Source of the DNA: Desulforhopalus vacuolatus
GTDB taxonomy: Bacteria; Desulfobacterota; Desulfobulbia; Desulfobulbales; Desulfocapsaceae
Assembly: GCF_016918505.1 (NCBI RefSeq)
Contig: NZ_JAFFPZ010000013.1
Span: 21,975 to 85,974 of the forward strand
Reading direction: 5' to 3'
Length of the DNA stretch: 64,000 nucleotides
The position numbers were made by a program, and so were the translations under genes. Every line of letters begins with the position of its first letter. Within the stretch, counting starts at the first letter, position 1. The notes beneath the pieces are model-generated. The model was given only the letters and a program-made list of their open reading frames with translations, did not search any database and had not been told where the DNA came from. This document shows positions 45,516 to 55,477 of this stretch, piece by piece.

Positions 45516-48500
45516 TCAAAAGGAAATTCGTTCAGCGCTTAACCTGTGTATGACGGCATCGTACGTTATCGTATGTTTTTTCAGAAGATTATCGAATTCT
45601 TTTCCAGACCAGATTTCGACGTCATATTTTTTCCCTTTCTCATAAACTTTACGACTAATTGTGTATGAATTGGTGCATAAAAGAAGCTTTTCAAATTTTT
45701 TACTCAGCCGTTGCTCGTATTCGCGACGGGCATTGTAAGGTTCAAGAACGAATTGTGTGGTGTTTAATGAATTGCAGGTACTCTTACATTGGATCAGACA
45801 ATTCGGCCCGTTGGGGGACATGGTCACGACATCCGCGCCAAAATCTCCACTTATTGGCGTAAGGAAACTTTCACCACTAAATTCTTTGGCCGCAAGTTCA
45901 CCCGTAAGTGCTTCAAAAAAATCCCAACTCATACCCTCCAGCCATTCCGCTGTAATTGGCGATCCAGAGGGCATTTTCCTGCCAAACATACCCACAGTAT
46001 CAAAATCTCCAGGAGCAACTTCAGTCGGGCTGACAACTGCGTCTTTTAAATCTACCTTGTTGCTTAAAAGTTCCTGAAGATTTTTGTCAAAGGATTTCAA
46101 CGCCGGATGGGTTAAAACCGGAATATAGACGTGGACATCCTTTACAGCACCAATACGATACACCCTGTCCGTAGCTTGAGCCTCTTTGGCGGGATTCCAG
46201 TGACGCTCCAGGTGGACAACATTGTTTGCGCCGACGACTGTCAAGCCGACACCCGCTGCGAGAGGAGACATAACAATGATACCGAAGCCAGGTTGAGCCT
46301 CAAACCGTTTAATAATCTGCATACGTGATTTTGCCCCTCTCTCACTTCGTGAAGACACAGCCTTTGTATCGCCATTGACAATGTCCACTGATAGGCCATA
46401 AAGCGTACCAAGGCCGACAGAAAGAAACTTCTGCAGTTTTTTATTCATGGCAAAAACAATGACTTTTTCCTGGCGATCTTTGATTTCATCAATGATTTTA
46501 AGCAACAGATGCAGTTTTTCAGATTTGCACAAAAGAGATTTCATCTTCTCCGGGGTGGAAGATACTGGAGGTGCACCACCATCAAGGAGATCTGGATGAA
46601 GTGAAACATCCCGTAAACGTCGAAGTCCGGGCAGTATTGCCTGTTGTATTTTACGTGGATCATGAGAAACCCTTGCCGCCGCTACACTGGCAATAACCGT
46701 GTCATAACGTTTTTTCTGATGTCCGTGCATTTCTACTCTGTATTTCCAGGAGTCTTCATTTTGCGCACCACCATCATGAACAATCTTTCTGGGGAGACAA
46801 TCCAGACACTCTTCCTTGGTTCGACGCAGCATGAGGTTGCCGACTGCACGACGCAACTTTTCGCCAACCTTAACCCGAACACTGTTACGTTTTTCAGGAG
46901 TTGCCTGATTAATTGGAGATATATAGTTCTTTTGAAAATCTTTGTATGAGCCAAGCAGACCAGGACTGACGGTATCAAAAATAGACCAGAAATCGACAAG
47001 ATTGTTCTCGACAGGCGTACCCGTTACGGCCAGCCGAAAATCCGCTTTGAGCCCTTTTGCAGCTCGGGATTTCATGGCATTGGGGTTTTTGATATCCTGT
47101 GCTTCGTCGAAGATAACCATTCCCCAGTCTATCATACATAAAGAAAACTGATAGTCCCGGAGAGTATCATAATTTGTGAGAACCAATCGTTGCTGCATGT
47201 CAAGTCTGTTATTGCCAAAAGTATTTCCGACTTTTAAAGAATAACGGATGGCACTTTCCGGTGCGTCTCCTGCGTCCGAACATCTTATTGTTTCCCTGCC
47301 TGCCTTTTCTTGACGAAATCGAGGAAGATCAGCTTCTGCCTGAAGAATAACAATATCTTTGAAAGGACTTTTTTCAAAGACGTTCATCACTTCTTTCTCC
47401 CAATTTTCCAGGAGAATCACAGGCGCTACAACGAGAATCGGTTTTTGTTTGCCCGCATCCTGCATGATCTTTTGATACACCTGCAGAGCTGCAAGAGTCA
47501 TAAATGTTTTTCCAAGACCCATATCATCGGCAAGCAGCGCACCGGCAAAACGATTTTTTTCAGAAAGCTGCAATGCTTCGCAGACGTGTCCGAGCAACCA
47601 GCTGATACCTTTTTTTTGATAGGGAAACGGTCTGTATTTGCATCCTTCTCCACAGATAGAACCGGCGTACAGACGAGTTGTGCCTGCGGACAAGGTGAGA
47701 AAACCCTCTGGAACGTCTTCTTCATTCAAGTCTATCTTTACTGTGATATTGGGTGAAGATTTTTCAGGATGGAATTCGCTTCCTTTCTTTTCAGACTGTT
47801 GTTTTTTTTCTTCGCCTTCATCCAAATCCCCAACGGTTTTATCAAGATTTTTGAAAATATCGTCGAGTTCATCCTTTTTTCCCGGGAGCATTAAGGTCTT
47901 TTTCTTAAACGAAACAGACGATTCTCCATGCAAAACAGCGTGGTCAACTTTCTCTTTCAGTTCCTGCAAATCTTTTCTGTCATCGAGCAGGATGTCGACA
48001 TCACTCAACAAAATGACATCCGGCTCATTCTCGGGATTCCCGAACCATGATTGATTCCGCCCGTCTGTTTCCCCGAAATATGCCTTCTGAAAGACTTCGG
48101 CACCGTGTACCCGGATAGAAAGACCAGTGTTCAGATCAACAAGACTGGCATCAAGGAATGCGGCGGGAGTCTTAAGAAACTGCATTTTTTCTTGTGCGGG
48201 AATTTGTCTGTTGGACAAAATTTCCTGGACACCGGCCAGCCTTTTTTCATTGAGCAGGATAATACGTCTGCCAATGCGCATTGCCACATTTTCCCCGCCT
48301 TCCAGTTGCCCGAGTCGATTCTCGATATCCGCTGGAGCCAGACCGAATCCAAAATCCGGGATGAGCCTCAGACTTCCATCTGATTGTTCCACAATGGAGA
48401 TTGATACCTTTTCCGGCTGTTCAATTTTTTCCTTCTCGAAATGCCGGAGACCAATATGTACTCCGCCGGACTGCGCCTGTTGCAGAGCATATACTGCCGA

Positions 48501-49022
48501 AAGATTCGCGCCTTCAGTCTTATGATCAGAATCCAGAGCTGAATGTTTTTCTACAGCATTCAGTGCCAGCATTTGAGCTTCGTCTGGAAGATACATCTCT
48601 CCTTCTTCCAGAAGCAGAAACGGCCCTTCAAGACGGTAAGAACGGATCTTCTGCTGATTGGGACGAATAAGGGTAAGGGAAATGGAAAATGAAGACCTGT
48701 AACTCATTCCACTGACATCAAGTTCAAAACGTCCAGGCCAGGGATCGGGAAGCCCTAAAATAAATCTGTCTTCAGAGGAAAGGCGCGCAGCAAGCTGGTC
48801 GGGAAGGAAGAATCCATTTTTAGCATTTTGAGATTCTCCTTCCTCGCACAGCATTTGCAGCGTGATGTATTGAAGCTGTAACTTTGCCGGAGCTGTTCCG
48901 GTCAGACAATCCTGATGTTGCGGAGAATGAAAATACAATCCATAGGAAGAATTTTCAAATTCATATACTGCATCATTTTCTGATTTCGAAAAAAAAGAGT
49001 GGAGCATTTTTTTTAAACTCAT
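45516..49022 (-). CDS. zorD: Zorya ZorD: SNF2-family helicase with C-terminal Mrr-like nuclease
   Basis: Effector of the type I Zorya anti-phage system. The 1168-residue protein has a roughly 480-residue N-terminal part without recognised motifs, then the SNF2 ATPase: Walker A DDMGLGKTF (about 500), FDEAQDIKN (about 638), VTGTPVENNL, and motif VI QATDRVYRIG (about 952). Residues about 1030-1168 form a PD-(D/E)XK Mrr-type nuclease with Asp1060/Asp1064 in SGDFGADVV and the QCK triad end at 1078-1080. ZorC and ZorD overlap by four bases. In the family ZorD acts on phage DNA once ZorAB senses infection at the envelope. It is the last gene of the operon. Confidence 0.92.
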   Translation of the reverse strand: MSLKKMLHSFFSKSENDAVYEFENSSYGLYFHSPQHQDCLTGTAPAKLQLQYITLQMLCEEGESQNAKNGFFLPDQLAARLSSEDRFILGLPDPWPGRFELDVSGMSYRSSFSISLTLIRPNQQKIRSYRLEGPFLLLEEGEMYLPDEAQMLALNAVEKHSALDSDHKTEGANLSAVYALQQAQSGGVHIGLRHFEKEKIEQPEKVSISIVEQSDGSLRLIPDFGFGLAPADIENRLGQLEGGENVAMRIGRRIILLNEKRLAGVQEILSNRQIPAQEKMQFLKTPAAFLDASLVDLNTGLSIRVHGAEVFQKAYFGETDGRNQSWFGNPENEPDVILLSDVDILLDDRKDLQELKEKVDHAVLHGESSVSFKKKTLMLPGKKDELDDIFKNLDKTVGDLDEGEEKKQQSEKKGSEFHPEKSSPNITVKIDLNEEDVPEGFLTLSAGTTRLYAGSICGEGCKYRPFPYQKKGISWLLGHVCEALQLSEKNRFAGALLADDMGLGKTFMTLAALQVYQKIMQDAGKQKPILVVAPVILLENWEKEVMNVFEKSPFKDIVILQAEADLPRFRQEKAGRETIRCSDAGDAPESAIRYSLKVGNTFGNNRLDMQQRLVLTNYDTLRDYQFSLCMIDWGMVIFDEAQDIKNPNAMKSRAAKGLKADFRLAVTGTPVENNLVDFWSIFDTVSPGLLGSYKDFQKNYISPINQATPEKRNSVRVKVGEKLRRAVGNLMLRRTKEECLDCLPRKIVHDGGAQNEDSWKYRVEMHGHQKKRYDTVIASVAAARVSHDPRKIQQAILPGLRRLRDVSLHPDLLDGGAPPVSSTPEKMKSLLCKSEKLHLLLKIIDEIKDRQEKVIVFAMNKKLQKFLSVGLGTLYGLSVDIVNGDTKAVSSRSERGAKSRMQIIKRFEAQPGFGIIVMSPLAAGVGLTVVGANNVVHLERHWNPAKEAQATDRVYRIGAVKDVHVYIPVLTHPALKSFDKNLQELLSNKVDLKDAVVSPTEVAPGDFDTVGMFGRKMPSGSPITAEWLEGMSWDFFEALTGELAAKEFSGESFLTPISGDFGADVVTMSPNGPNCLIQCKSTCNSLNTTQFVLEPYNARREYEQRLSKKFEKLLLCTNSYTISRKVYEKGKKYDVEIWSGKEFDNLLKKHTITYDAVIHRLSAERISF

Positions 49023-50509
49023 ACACCTATCATCCTTTTATAATCATCACTATCCATAATATCCTGCGGGGCAATTGAAATTCCCAGCTGTGTTAATTGA
49101 TTGTAGGCTTTTTCTATCCATTGAGAATTATGGATAATACGTGCAAAATTTATACTTTCACCGAACTGATTATAGTATTCTTCTTGAAGTCCAATCCCAA
49201 GAGCGCGCTGGTATACACGATTAGTATCATATTTTCCCAGAGGGCTGTTATCTGGAAGTTTGTCCATAATGGACAAGGCAAAAGTGTGTGTCCCTTCGAC
49301 AAGGTGAACATCTCCCATGCGAAAATAAAATATCGCCAATTTGCTGCTGGGACCGACCAGGTGATGAAAATGGGGTAATTGCTCCTCAGATGAAAAGCGC
49401 TTCCGTAAATATTTTTCAGGCCCTGCACTGAGAAACAGCTGCGTATCCTGCACGAGTTTTTTCTGGAATAATCCTTCGAGAAAACGTTTGCGTTTGGGGA
49501 ACATTCTGCGCATCTCTTCTTCGCCCTTGCGCTCGGAAAATTCCTTCACGATGTCCAAAAAAAGCTCCATGTCCATCCTCGAGAGCCAGCGTCGCATCTG
49601 ACGTATTCGTTCGACTCCAAAATGACTCCACCATTCCCTGTAATTACGATGACTTGAAGGAATACGCGGGTCTCCTGCTATGGCAAGGATGGTTTTCAGC
49701 CACTGATCTGCAGGTTCACCATGATAACCCGTCAGTTTGTCTATAAGCATCATGACTACAGGATGACCGAGCATCTTTCCCTTTTCACAGGGTGCTCTGT
49801 GAACTTTGGCATTGCGCACTTCAAAAAGAATATCGTCGATCTGGTTCGGTTTCAAAGCCCGAATTCGTTGCAGATAAAAAATTTGCTGGCTGGCCTCGAA
49901 TAATCTTGAGTTCAGGAGAGGAATGCCCCGCTGGTCGGCAACATCGGGTAACGTGAGACCAGTCATTACTGCCTGCTCTGCCAGCCAGACATGCCCTCGG
50001 GGAGAAATAATATTGGTGGCATCACCATGAAGCAGGTCCAATCCAAAGAGAAGCTCTTTCTTTTCATATCTGTTCAATTGCTGCCGCAAAAAATCACAGA
50101 ACGGCTCAAGCCCGTTCCCCATTATATCATATCTTTTGAAAAACAATTGACAGGCCTCACGAAGTGCGAGCCTGCCCAAACGCCTGTGCACCGTTCTCTC
50201 CAGCATATCTGAAATAACAGCCAGAATCTGTTTGTCTGGAGGAACTTTTAGAAGAAAATTTTCTCGGGTAGCCCATAGTTCAAAGAGAGGCCGAATATAT
50301 CCGGGTCCGTCAATGGCAGGGCGAATATCATTCCCTGTCAGCACCGTTGTTAGAAGTTTTTCTCTGCGCCTCTGGTAGACATCGGTCTTGCCGACTTTTT
50401 TAACGTAACGGTCCAGTCTTTGTGTCAGTGCCTCAAAAAAAATTGTACAATTTTCATCTGCAATATCCGGTAAATCAAGTGTAAATTCTGGTAAATGAAA
50501 ATTAATCAT
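49019..50509 (-). CDS. zorC: Zorya ZorC (EH_Signature protein)
   Basis: Cytoplasmic DNA-binding component of type I Zorya. The 496-residue protein is largely helical, without a signal peptide or membrane segment. Conserved-looking elements are RRLGRLALREACQLFFKRYD (about 135), SSHRNYREWWSHFG (about 290) and FYFRMGDVHLVEGTHTFALSI (about 415), which correspond to the EH_Signature region. It overlaps zorB and zorD by four bases each (ATGA), a layout identical to that of known type I operons. The assignment rests partly on this position. Confidence 0.87.
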   Translation of the reverse strand: MINFHLPEFTLDLPDIADENCTIFFEALTQRLDRYVKKVGKTDVYQRRREKLLTTVLTGNDIRPAIDGPGYIRPLFELWATRENFLLKVPPDKQILAVISDMLERTVHRRLGRLALREACQLFFKRYDIMGNGLEPFCDFLRQQLNRYEKKELLFGLDLLHGDATNIISPRGHVWLAEQAVMTGLTLPDVADQRGIPLLNSRLFEASQQIFYLQRIRALKPNQIDDILFEVRNAKVHRAPCEKGKMLGHPVVMMLIDKLTGYHGEPADQWLKTILAIAGDPRIPSSHRNYREWWSHFGVERIRQMRRWLSRMDMELFLDIVKEFSERKGEEEMRRMFPKRKRFLEGLFQKKLVQDTQLFLSAGPEKYLRKRFSSEEQLPHFHHLVGPSSKLAIFYFRMGDVHLVEGTHTFALSIMDKLPDNSPLGKYDTNRVYQRALGIGLQEEYYNQFGESINFARIIHNSQWIEKAYNQLTQLGISIAPQDIMDSDDYKRMIGV

Positions 50510-51255
50510 AACTCTTTTCCCTTCAACGGTTCACTGACCTTCCGCAGTTCCATGAGTGATGGTTGACGCGTGGTAAAACGGATGTCGATACGCCGGTTCT
50601 TACGCATAGCCTCTCTTGAGTCTTCCTTTTCAACGACCCGCCTGGTCGAGGAATATCCGCTCACGGAAAAAAGCAACTTTTTCTGCCTGTTCCGTAATCC
50701 TTTGAGTTTGACCCCGTAAGAAGTATTCTCAATCCAAAATTTCCACAAAGAAATAGCCCGCATGGCTGAAAGTTCCCAATTTCCCATCTTGTAACTTCTG
50801 GCATTGCGACTGTCCGTGTGTCCTTCGACGAAAACTGTTTCCAGGTATTTCCATCGTTCATCTTTAGTGATGGAATAATATAAGACCTGACCTATTCTTT
50901 TCGCAGTCTCCCGGTGCTCTGGTTTTATTTCATAACTTCCGGTATCGAAGTGAAAAGCCTGCTCAGGAATGCGCAGTACAGAATCATTGTCTGAAATCTC
51001 GACTCTGATGTTCTGTCTCTTTAGTTCAACGACAATCTCATTAAGAATCTCAGAACGGGCTCTGGAAGCCTGCTTCAGCTCATTGATATTCTGTGAAACC
51101 TTGTTTTCCATTTGAGTCAACCGCAAAAGCAGGGTGGCACATACCAAAATAAAAATAACAAGGAGTCCGGCCATGATATCCGAAAAGGACATCCAATACG
51201 GGTTATCTGCTTCATCAGCAGTACCTCGATATCGTGGAGGAGGAAAAAAATTCAT
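50506..51255 (-). CDS. zorB: Zorya ZorB: MotB-like stator with OmpA-type peptidoglycan-binding domain
   Basis: Inner-membrane partner of ZorA. The 249-residue protein has one membrane segment (about 27-47) with the conserved stator aspartate Asp26 in MSFSDIMAGLLVIFILV, a short linker, and a C-terminal OmpA-like domain with FHFDTGSYEIKPEH, EGHTDSRNA and ELSAMRAISLWKFW, the peptidoglycan-binding signature. The position of the aspartate matches that reported for E. coli ZorB. The ATG is directly after the zorA stop, and the gene overlaps zorC by four bases. The stator is thought to use ion flow to drive the ZorA tail after the wall is perturbed. Confidence 0.93.
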   Translation of the reverse strand: MNFFPPPRYRGTADEADNPYWMSFSDIMAGLLVIFILVCATLLLRLTQMENKVSQNINELKQASRARSEILNEIVVELKRQNIRVEISDNDSVLRIPEQAFHFDTGSYEIKPEHRETAKRIGQVLYYSITKDERWKYLETVFVEGHTDSRNARSYKMGNWELSAMRAISLWKFWIENTSYGVKLKGLRNRQKKLLFSVSGYSSTRRVVEKEDSREAMRKNRRIDIRFTTRQPSLMELRKVSEPLKGKEL

Positions 51256-53340
51256 CTATTTTTTCCTCCGCTGCCCATCATCATTTCGCATTTCGATATT
51301 GTCGACGACTTCACCCATCGCCTGCACAGCACTTGTCATGTGGTCGCAAAAATTTTTGGTTTGAGAATCCCATGAACTCATGCGATCCGCCACCTGACTT
51401 CCTACCTGGTCACTATAATTCTGCAACAGTTGAGCAACCTGTTCCTGCAGGTTGTTTATCTGTTCATGCATACTGTTTTGAATATCCCTGTAATGGCCGG
51501 CCAGGGAATCATAACTTTGCCTGGATTCACCTGCAGCTGTCGCCATGTCTTCAGTTGCATCAGAGATGCTGGCACGTAAGGCACCCAGAGACTGCAGAGT
51601 CCTTTCCAGATTTCGGGCCACAGTGGAATTTTCTGTGAACTGTTGCTCTGCAAGAGAAATACTCTTTTCGATGCTGCTGGCAGCATGTTCGACAGACTGT
51701 CCAATTTCCGTCCCAAGTGTCTTGAGATTGGATGTCGCACTGGCGAGAGCATCGCCGGTCTTGTCCAGATGGGAAACAACCGAGTCCATGGCTTTCTGGC
51801 TGTCACCCACATACGTTTGCAATGATTCCCCCTGATCCAGAATAGATTTGGTCGCTGTGACGGTATCCTGAACCAATCCTTCAAGAGTGTGGCTTCGAGT
51901 GTCCTGCTCTTCACGAATTTTCATTTGCAACCCATCCAGCGTTTGGATAAATGAGGAAATCTGACCTCCCAATTCGTTTATGGTTTCACGTACCCCGCCA
52001 GATACTTTCTCCAGAGAGCCAGCCTGTTCTTTCTGTGTATCCCCCATTTTAGTCAAAAAATCATGGAGCATTTCAGCAATTTTTTGACTGGTTTCACTTT
52101 GTGCATCGTCCTGTCTCTGCAGCAGGCGTTGTCCAGCTGTTTCAAGGACTCGTGTACGTTCAGCCTGCTCACTGCCAAGGGCTGCCTGCTGATCCTTCAG
52201 AGACTGGAAAAATCCGTCCATGGATCCGGTAAGTCCGGACATGGCTTCCTGAATTTCTTCTGCAGCGGTGCGCATGGCATCGCGTTGCCCTTCTCCTTCC
52301 CGTCCCATTTCCGTCATAAACTGTTGAAGCAGATTGGCCATGGTATCTTCGGACCCTTTGGCCTGCCGATCGGCAAGATCTTTGGAGACATCAGCCATGC
52401 GGGCAATGGACGGTACCAGAGAATCCTCAATAACCTGCTTCAGTGTGCCGCCAATGGCGGTAGAAATATCGTTTGCTGCCTGGGAGATGTCTTTTGCAAT
52501 CGAGCCTGTTATTTCCTGGGAAAAAGAGTCCATGGATTCTTGCATCCGGGAACCGATCTGCTCCGCCAATTCATTCAGAGCATCACAGGATTTCTTCCCA
52601 TTGGAACGTATATCGAGAAAGACATCCACAGGTTGAAACCGGGGGAAAATATTGTCTATACGACATTGCAGAAGGTAAATACGTCGTTTGATATATCCGT
52701 GAAAATATTTTTCAAACAAATTAAGAACCAAACTGCTGGATACTCCCCACACAGATGTAATAAAAGCGACAGATGCACTTTGGGCGAGAAGCTTAATTTC
52801 TCCTTGTATTTTTGTGACATCGCCATCGAGATTCAGCCCCGTCAATCCCAGCTGTAAACCGAGAAATGTGCCAAGTACTCCCAGGCCTGTCAGGATTGAT
52901 GCTCCCGTAGGAAAAAGCCGAGATTCAACAATTCGACGGGCAAGTGTGCCACCGTTAAAGAAATACTCGGCATCAATATTGCTGTAGAGCTTCTCATTGT
53001 GCTCAACAAGTGTCTCATCAAACTCCTGCCAAAGGCGTGTGGATACGATTTTATTCCACCATGGAGTCTTTTCGACTGCATCGGCTTCCCGCTGAACGAG
53101 AACACGCCTTTTGTTGATGGCATTGTTCTTTGATACATCTTTCAATCCCTTGAGATAGAATCTGACCCTCACCCAATACCCACAGGAAATCACAAGTGAA
53201 GAAAAGAAAAAAAGAAAAAAAGTCAGGATAATCAATCCAATAAAAAAAGCTGTTACTCCGTCGGTCGTGGTAAAATCAAAAGATAAAATATGATCCCATC
53301 CTGGCCAGAATGACCACCAATCCAAAGCCTGTGAAGGCAT
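51256..53340 (-). CDS. zorA: Zorya ZorA: MotA/ExbB-like channel with long coiled-coil tail
   Basis: Inner-membrane motor component. The 694-residue protein has an N-terminal membrane segment (about 32-55), a second membrane region beginning TGLGVLGTFLGLQLGL (151-166) and a third beginning LAQSASVAFITSVWGVSSS (185-203); the last two carry the Thr/Ser-rich motifs of the MotA/TolQ/ExbB proton channels. Residues about 240-690 are charged, heptad-like and rich in Gln, Ser and Ala, forming the long intracellular tail typical of type I ZorA. A strong AAGGAG ribosome site lies before the ATG. It is the first gene of zorABCD; the promoter would fall in the repeat just upstream. Confidence 0.93.
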   Translation of the reverse strand: MPSQALDWWSFWPGWDHILSFDFTTTDGVTAFFIGLIILTFFLFFFSSLVISCGYWVRVRFYLKGLKDVSKNNAINKRRVLVQREADAVEKTPWWNKIVSTRLWQEFDETLVEHNEKLYSNIDAEYFFNGGTLARRIVESRLFPTGASILTGLGVLGTFLGLQLGLTGLNLDGDVTKIQGEIKLLAQSASVAFITSVWGVSSSLVLNLFEKYFHGYIKRRIYLLQCRIDNIFPRFQPVDVFLDIRSNGKKSCDALNELAEQIGSRMQESMDSFSQEITGSIAKDISQAANDISTAIGGTLKQVIEDSLVPSIARMADVSKDLADRQAKGSEDTMANLLQQFMTEMGREGEGQRDAMRTAAEEIQEAMSGLTGSMDGFFQSLKDQQAALGSEQAERTRVLETAGQRLLQRQDDAQSETSQKIAEMLHDFLTKMGDTQKEQAGSLEKVSGGVRETINELGGQISSFIQTLDGLQMKIREEQDTRSHTLEGLVQDTVTATKSILDQGESLQTYVGDSQKAMDSVVSHLDKTGDALASATSNLKTLGTEIGQSVEHAASSIEKSISLAEQQFTENSTVARNLERTLQSLGALRASISDATEDMATAAGESRQSYDSLAGHYRDIQNSMHEQINNLQEQVAQLLQNYSDQVGSQVADRMSSWDSQTKNFCDHMTSAVQAMGEVVDNIEMRNDDGQRRKK

Positions 53341-53373
53341 GTCTTACTCCTTGTGAAAATTCAATCTAAAATA

Positions 53374-53530
53374 AAAAGGGAGAAAGGAGGCAGGAGGCAG
53401 GAAAAAACAGAGCAACAAAATCTGTATTCTCAACTTCTTTTGCTTTCCTTTGAGTTCCTTAGCGTTCTTCGCGGTAAAAAATTGTCTTTCCGCTTTTTGC
53501 TTTTCCCTGTCTCTTGTCTCCCGTTTTTCT
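53374..53530. repeat. Family-2 mosaic repeat, partial copy
   Basis: Contains the tracts GGGAGAAAGGAGGCAGGAGG on the left and TTTTCCCTGTCTCTTGTC on the right, which are complementary-type purine and pyrimidine runs, plus TTAGCGTTCTTCGCGGTAAA in the middle. The ATACCATT ends are missing. The block lies immediately upstream of zorA and must overlap its promoter. Confidence 0.7.
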
Positions 53531-53877
53531 CGTTTTAATTTCAACGGTTTTTTGAGAAATTATATCCCGCTTATATTCAGGTTGATGACACTGGAACGCG
53601 ACATACCGGCAAAAATGAATATTTTATCCAGAATGGCAATAATTTTTCCCCTGATTATCTCTGCAAAAATGATATTCGAAAATACGTCAAACGTTGAAAA
53701 ACATGAAATTCCATCACTTCCAAAATTCGTTCCGGAAGAGCGTGCAGAAGGAACTCCCGTATGGCTGATTTTCTGATGCTTTCCACGAATTTTTGAGGAG
53801 TTATGGAAGTGATGGCCTCAAGGCCCATTTTTTATAAAAACGTTCAGATCTCTACAACCCGTAAGGAGGATTCGTTC

Positions 53878-54987
53878 ATGTCAAAAAAACAGGTGCTTCT
53901 CGAAGAGTATACCATGGGTAATCTTGAACTGCGCAACAGGATCGTCATGGCTCCGATGACCCGCAGCCGGGCCGACAATCCCGACTGTGCGCCGACAGAT
54001 CTTATCGCAAAGTATTATGCACAGCGAGCTTCGGCCGGTCTGATTATCACCGAAGGCTCGCAGATCTCCCCCATGGCCGTCGGGTATATCAATACCCCCG
54101 GCATCTATTCCAAAGCACAGGTCGAAGGCTGGACAAAGGTAACCCGTGCGGTGCATGAGCGGGGCGGAAAAATATTCCTTCAGCTCTGGCATGTGGGCAG
54201 GATGTCTCACCCGGACTTTCATAACGGGGAACTGCCCCTTTCGGCGTCCGCCCTGAATCCAAATTCCCAATCCTTCACCCCGGAGGGGTTCAAGGATACG
54301 GTTGCGCCCAAAGCCATGACTCTCGATGAAATAAAAGAGACCATCACCGATTACGGCCGTGCAGCCAAAAACGCCATGGCCGCAGGGATGGACGGCGTTG
54401 AAATCCACGCCTCCAACGGCTACCTGCTCCACCAGTTTTTCAGCCCCACCTCCAATATCAGAACAGATGCCTACGGCGGCTCCATTGAAAACAGGGCCAG
54501 AATACTCTTTGAAGTCATCAGGGAGGTTACCCGACATGTTCCGGAAAATCAGACTGGAGTTCGTCTCAATCCTTCTCTGCATGGGGTTTTTGGCATGACC
54601 CTGAACGAAGAGACTATCCCCACCTTTGATTATATCGTACGACGTCTGAACCATTATGATCTGGCCTATCTGCATCTCTCCGAGCCGTTCACTGATGTAG
54701 CCAATATTCCCGGTGCAGAACCTCATATCGCAGAACGATACCGGCCGCTATACCAGGGAACCCTGATGATTAACAGTAATTTTGACCAGGACAAAGGGAA
54801 CCGGGTTATTGAGGCAGGACTGGCCGATCTGATAGCGTATGGAAAACTCTTCATTGCCAACCCTGATCTGGTGGAACGCTTTACCTTAAATGTTCCCCTG
54901 GCGGAATGGGATGAAGCCACCTTTTATACCCCGGGTCCCAAAGGCTATACGGATTATCCTGTCTGTAATGAGAAAGGATCGCTATAA
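53878..54987 (+). CDS. Old Yellow Enzyme family alkene reductase
   Basis: FMN-dependent NAD(P)H:flavin oxidoreductase of the NemA/OYE group, 369 residues. The barrel starts with NLELRNRIVMAPMTRSRA, followed by ITEGSQISPMAVGY, QLWHVGRMSH, the substrate-binding EIHASNGYLLHQFFSPTSNIRTDAYGG (with the His/Asn pair) and FIANPDLVERF for FMN phosphate. It is strongly similar to N-ethylmaleimide reductases, which reduce activated double bonds. AAGGAGG at 53863 directs the ATG at 53878; the frame itself is open from 53803. Physiological substrate is unknown. Confidence 0.9.
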   Translation: MSKKQVLLEEYTMGNLELRNRIVMAPMTRSRADNPDCAPTDLIAKYYAQRASAGLIITEGSQISPMAVGYINTPGIYSKAQVEGWTKVTRAVHERGGKIFLQLWHVGRMSHPDFHNGELPLSASALNPNSQSFTPEGFKDTVAPKAMTLDEIKETITDYGRAAKNAMAAGMDGVEIHASNGYLLHQFFSPTSNIRTDAYGGSIENRARILFEVIREVTRHVPENQTGVRLNPSLHGVFGMTLNEETIPTFDYIVRRLNHYDLAYLHLSEPFTDVANIPGAEPHIAERYRPLYQGTLMINSNFDQDKGNRVIEAGLADLIAYGKLFIANPDLVERFTLNVPLAEWDEATFYTPGPKGYTDYPVCNEKGSL

Positions 54988-55261
54988 ACGTAAACTGAAA
55001 AGCTTTGTAGAAATATGCCTGGTCTGGGAGACATCTCTGTTCCCAGGCCAATATTTCCCGAGAAATACTCCGGAACACGGCTGCGGGACTGTCGGTGTAA
55101 ACGCGCTGATCACTTGAATCCAGGATTATCAAAAAAATTCTACCACAGCCCTTTGTTTGAGGGCCCGATCAGCAGGACAAAAGTATCATTTCTTTCAGGA
55201 TACTCTTCAGGGTGCCCTTCAGTTACAATGCAGCTGATCTGTAACCGGAAAATTGACATGT

Positions 55262-55402
55262 GGGTCCCTTGAATAATCTTGTATTTCGTTCATATTCAAG
55301 GCACAGGAGAAAATTTACCGGAGCTATATGTTTGATATTGCGAGGATAAATTTTTAACTGTAACGAAGAAGATGGGCGAAAGACTGATTATTCAAGGTTC
55401 CC
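55262..55402. mobile_element. MITE, family 1 (141-bp copy, 4-bp duplication ATGT)
   Basis: Begins GGGTCCCTTGAATAATC and ends GATTATTCAAGGTTCCC. ATGT flanks both sides (55258-55261 and 55403-55406). Same length as the copy at 9250-9390 but in opposite orientation. The interior has TTCGTTCATATTCAAGGCAC and CTGTAACGAAGAAGATGGGC, matching the copy upstream of bioB. It lies 76 bp upstream of the PfkB kinase start. The remaining sequence between 54988 and 55477 holds no gene. Confidence 0.93.
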
Positions 55403-55477
55403 ATGTCATGATCGTGTGAGAGAATTTCAGCATCAACTGGGGAACAGAGAGTTCAACCAATCGATAAGGAGAGTACT

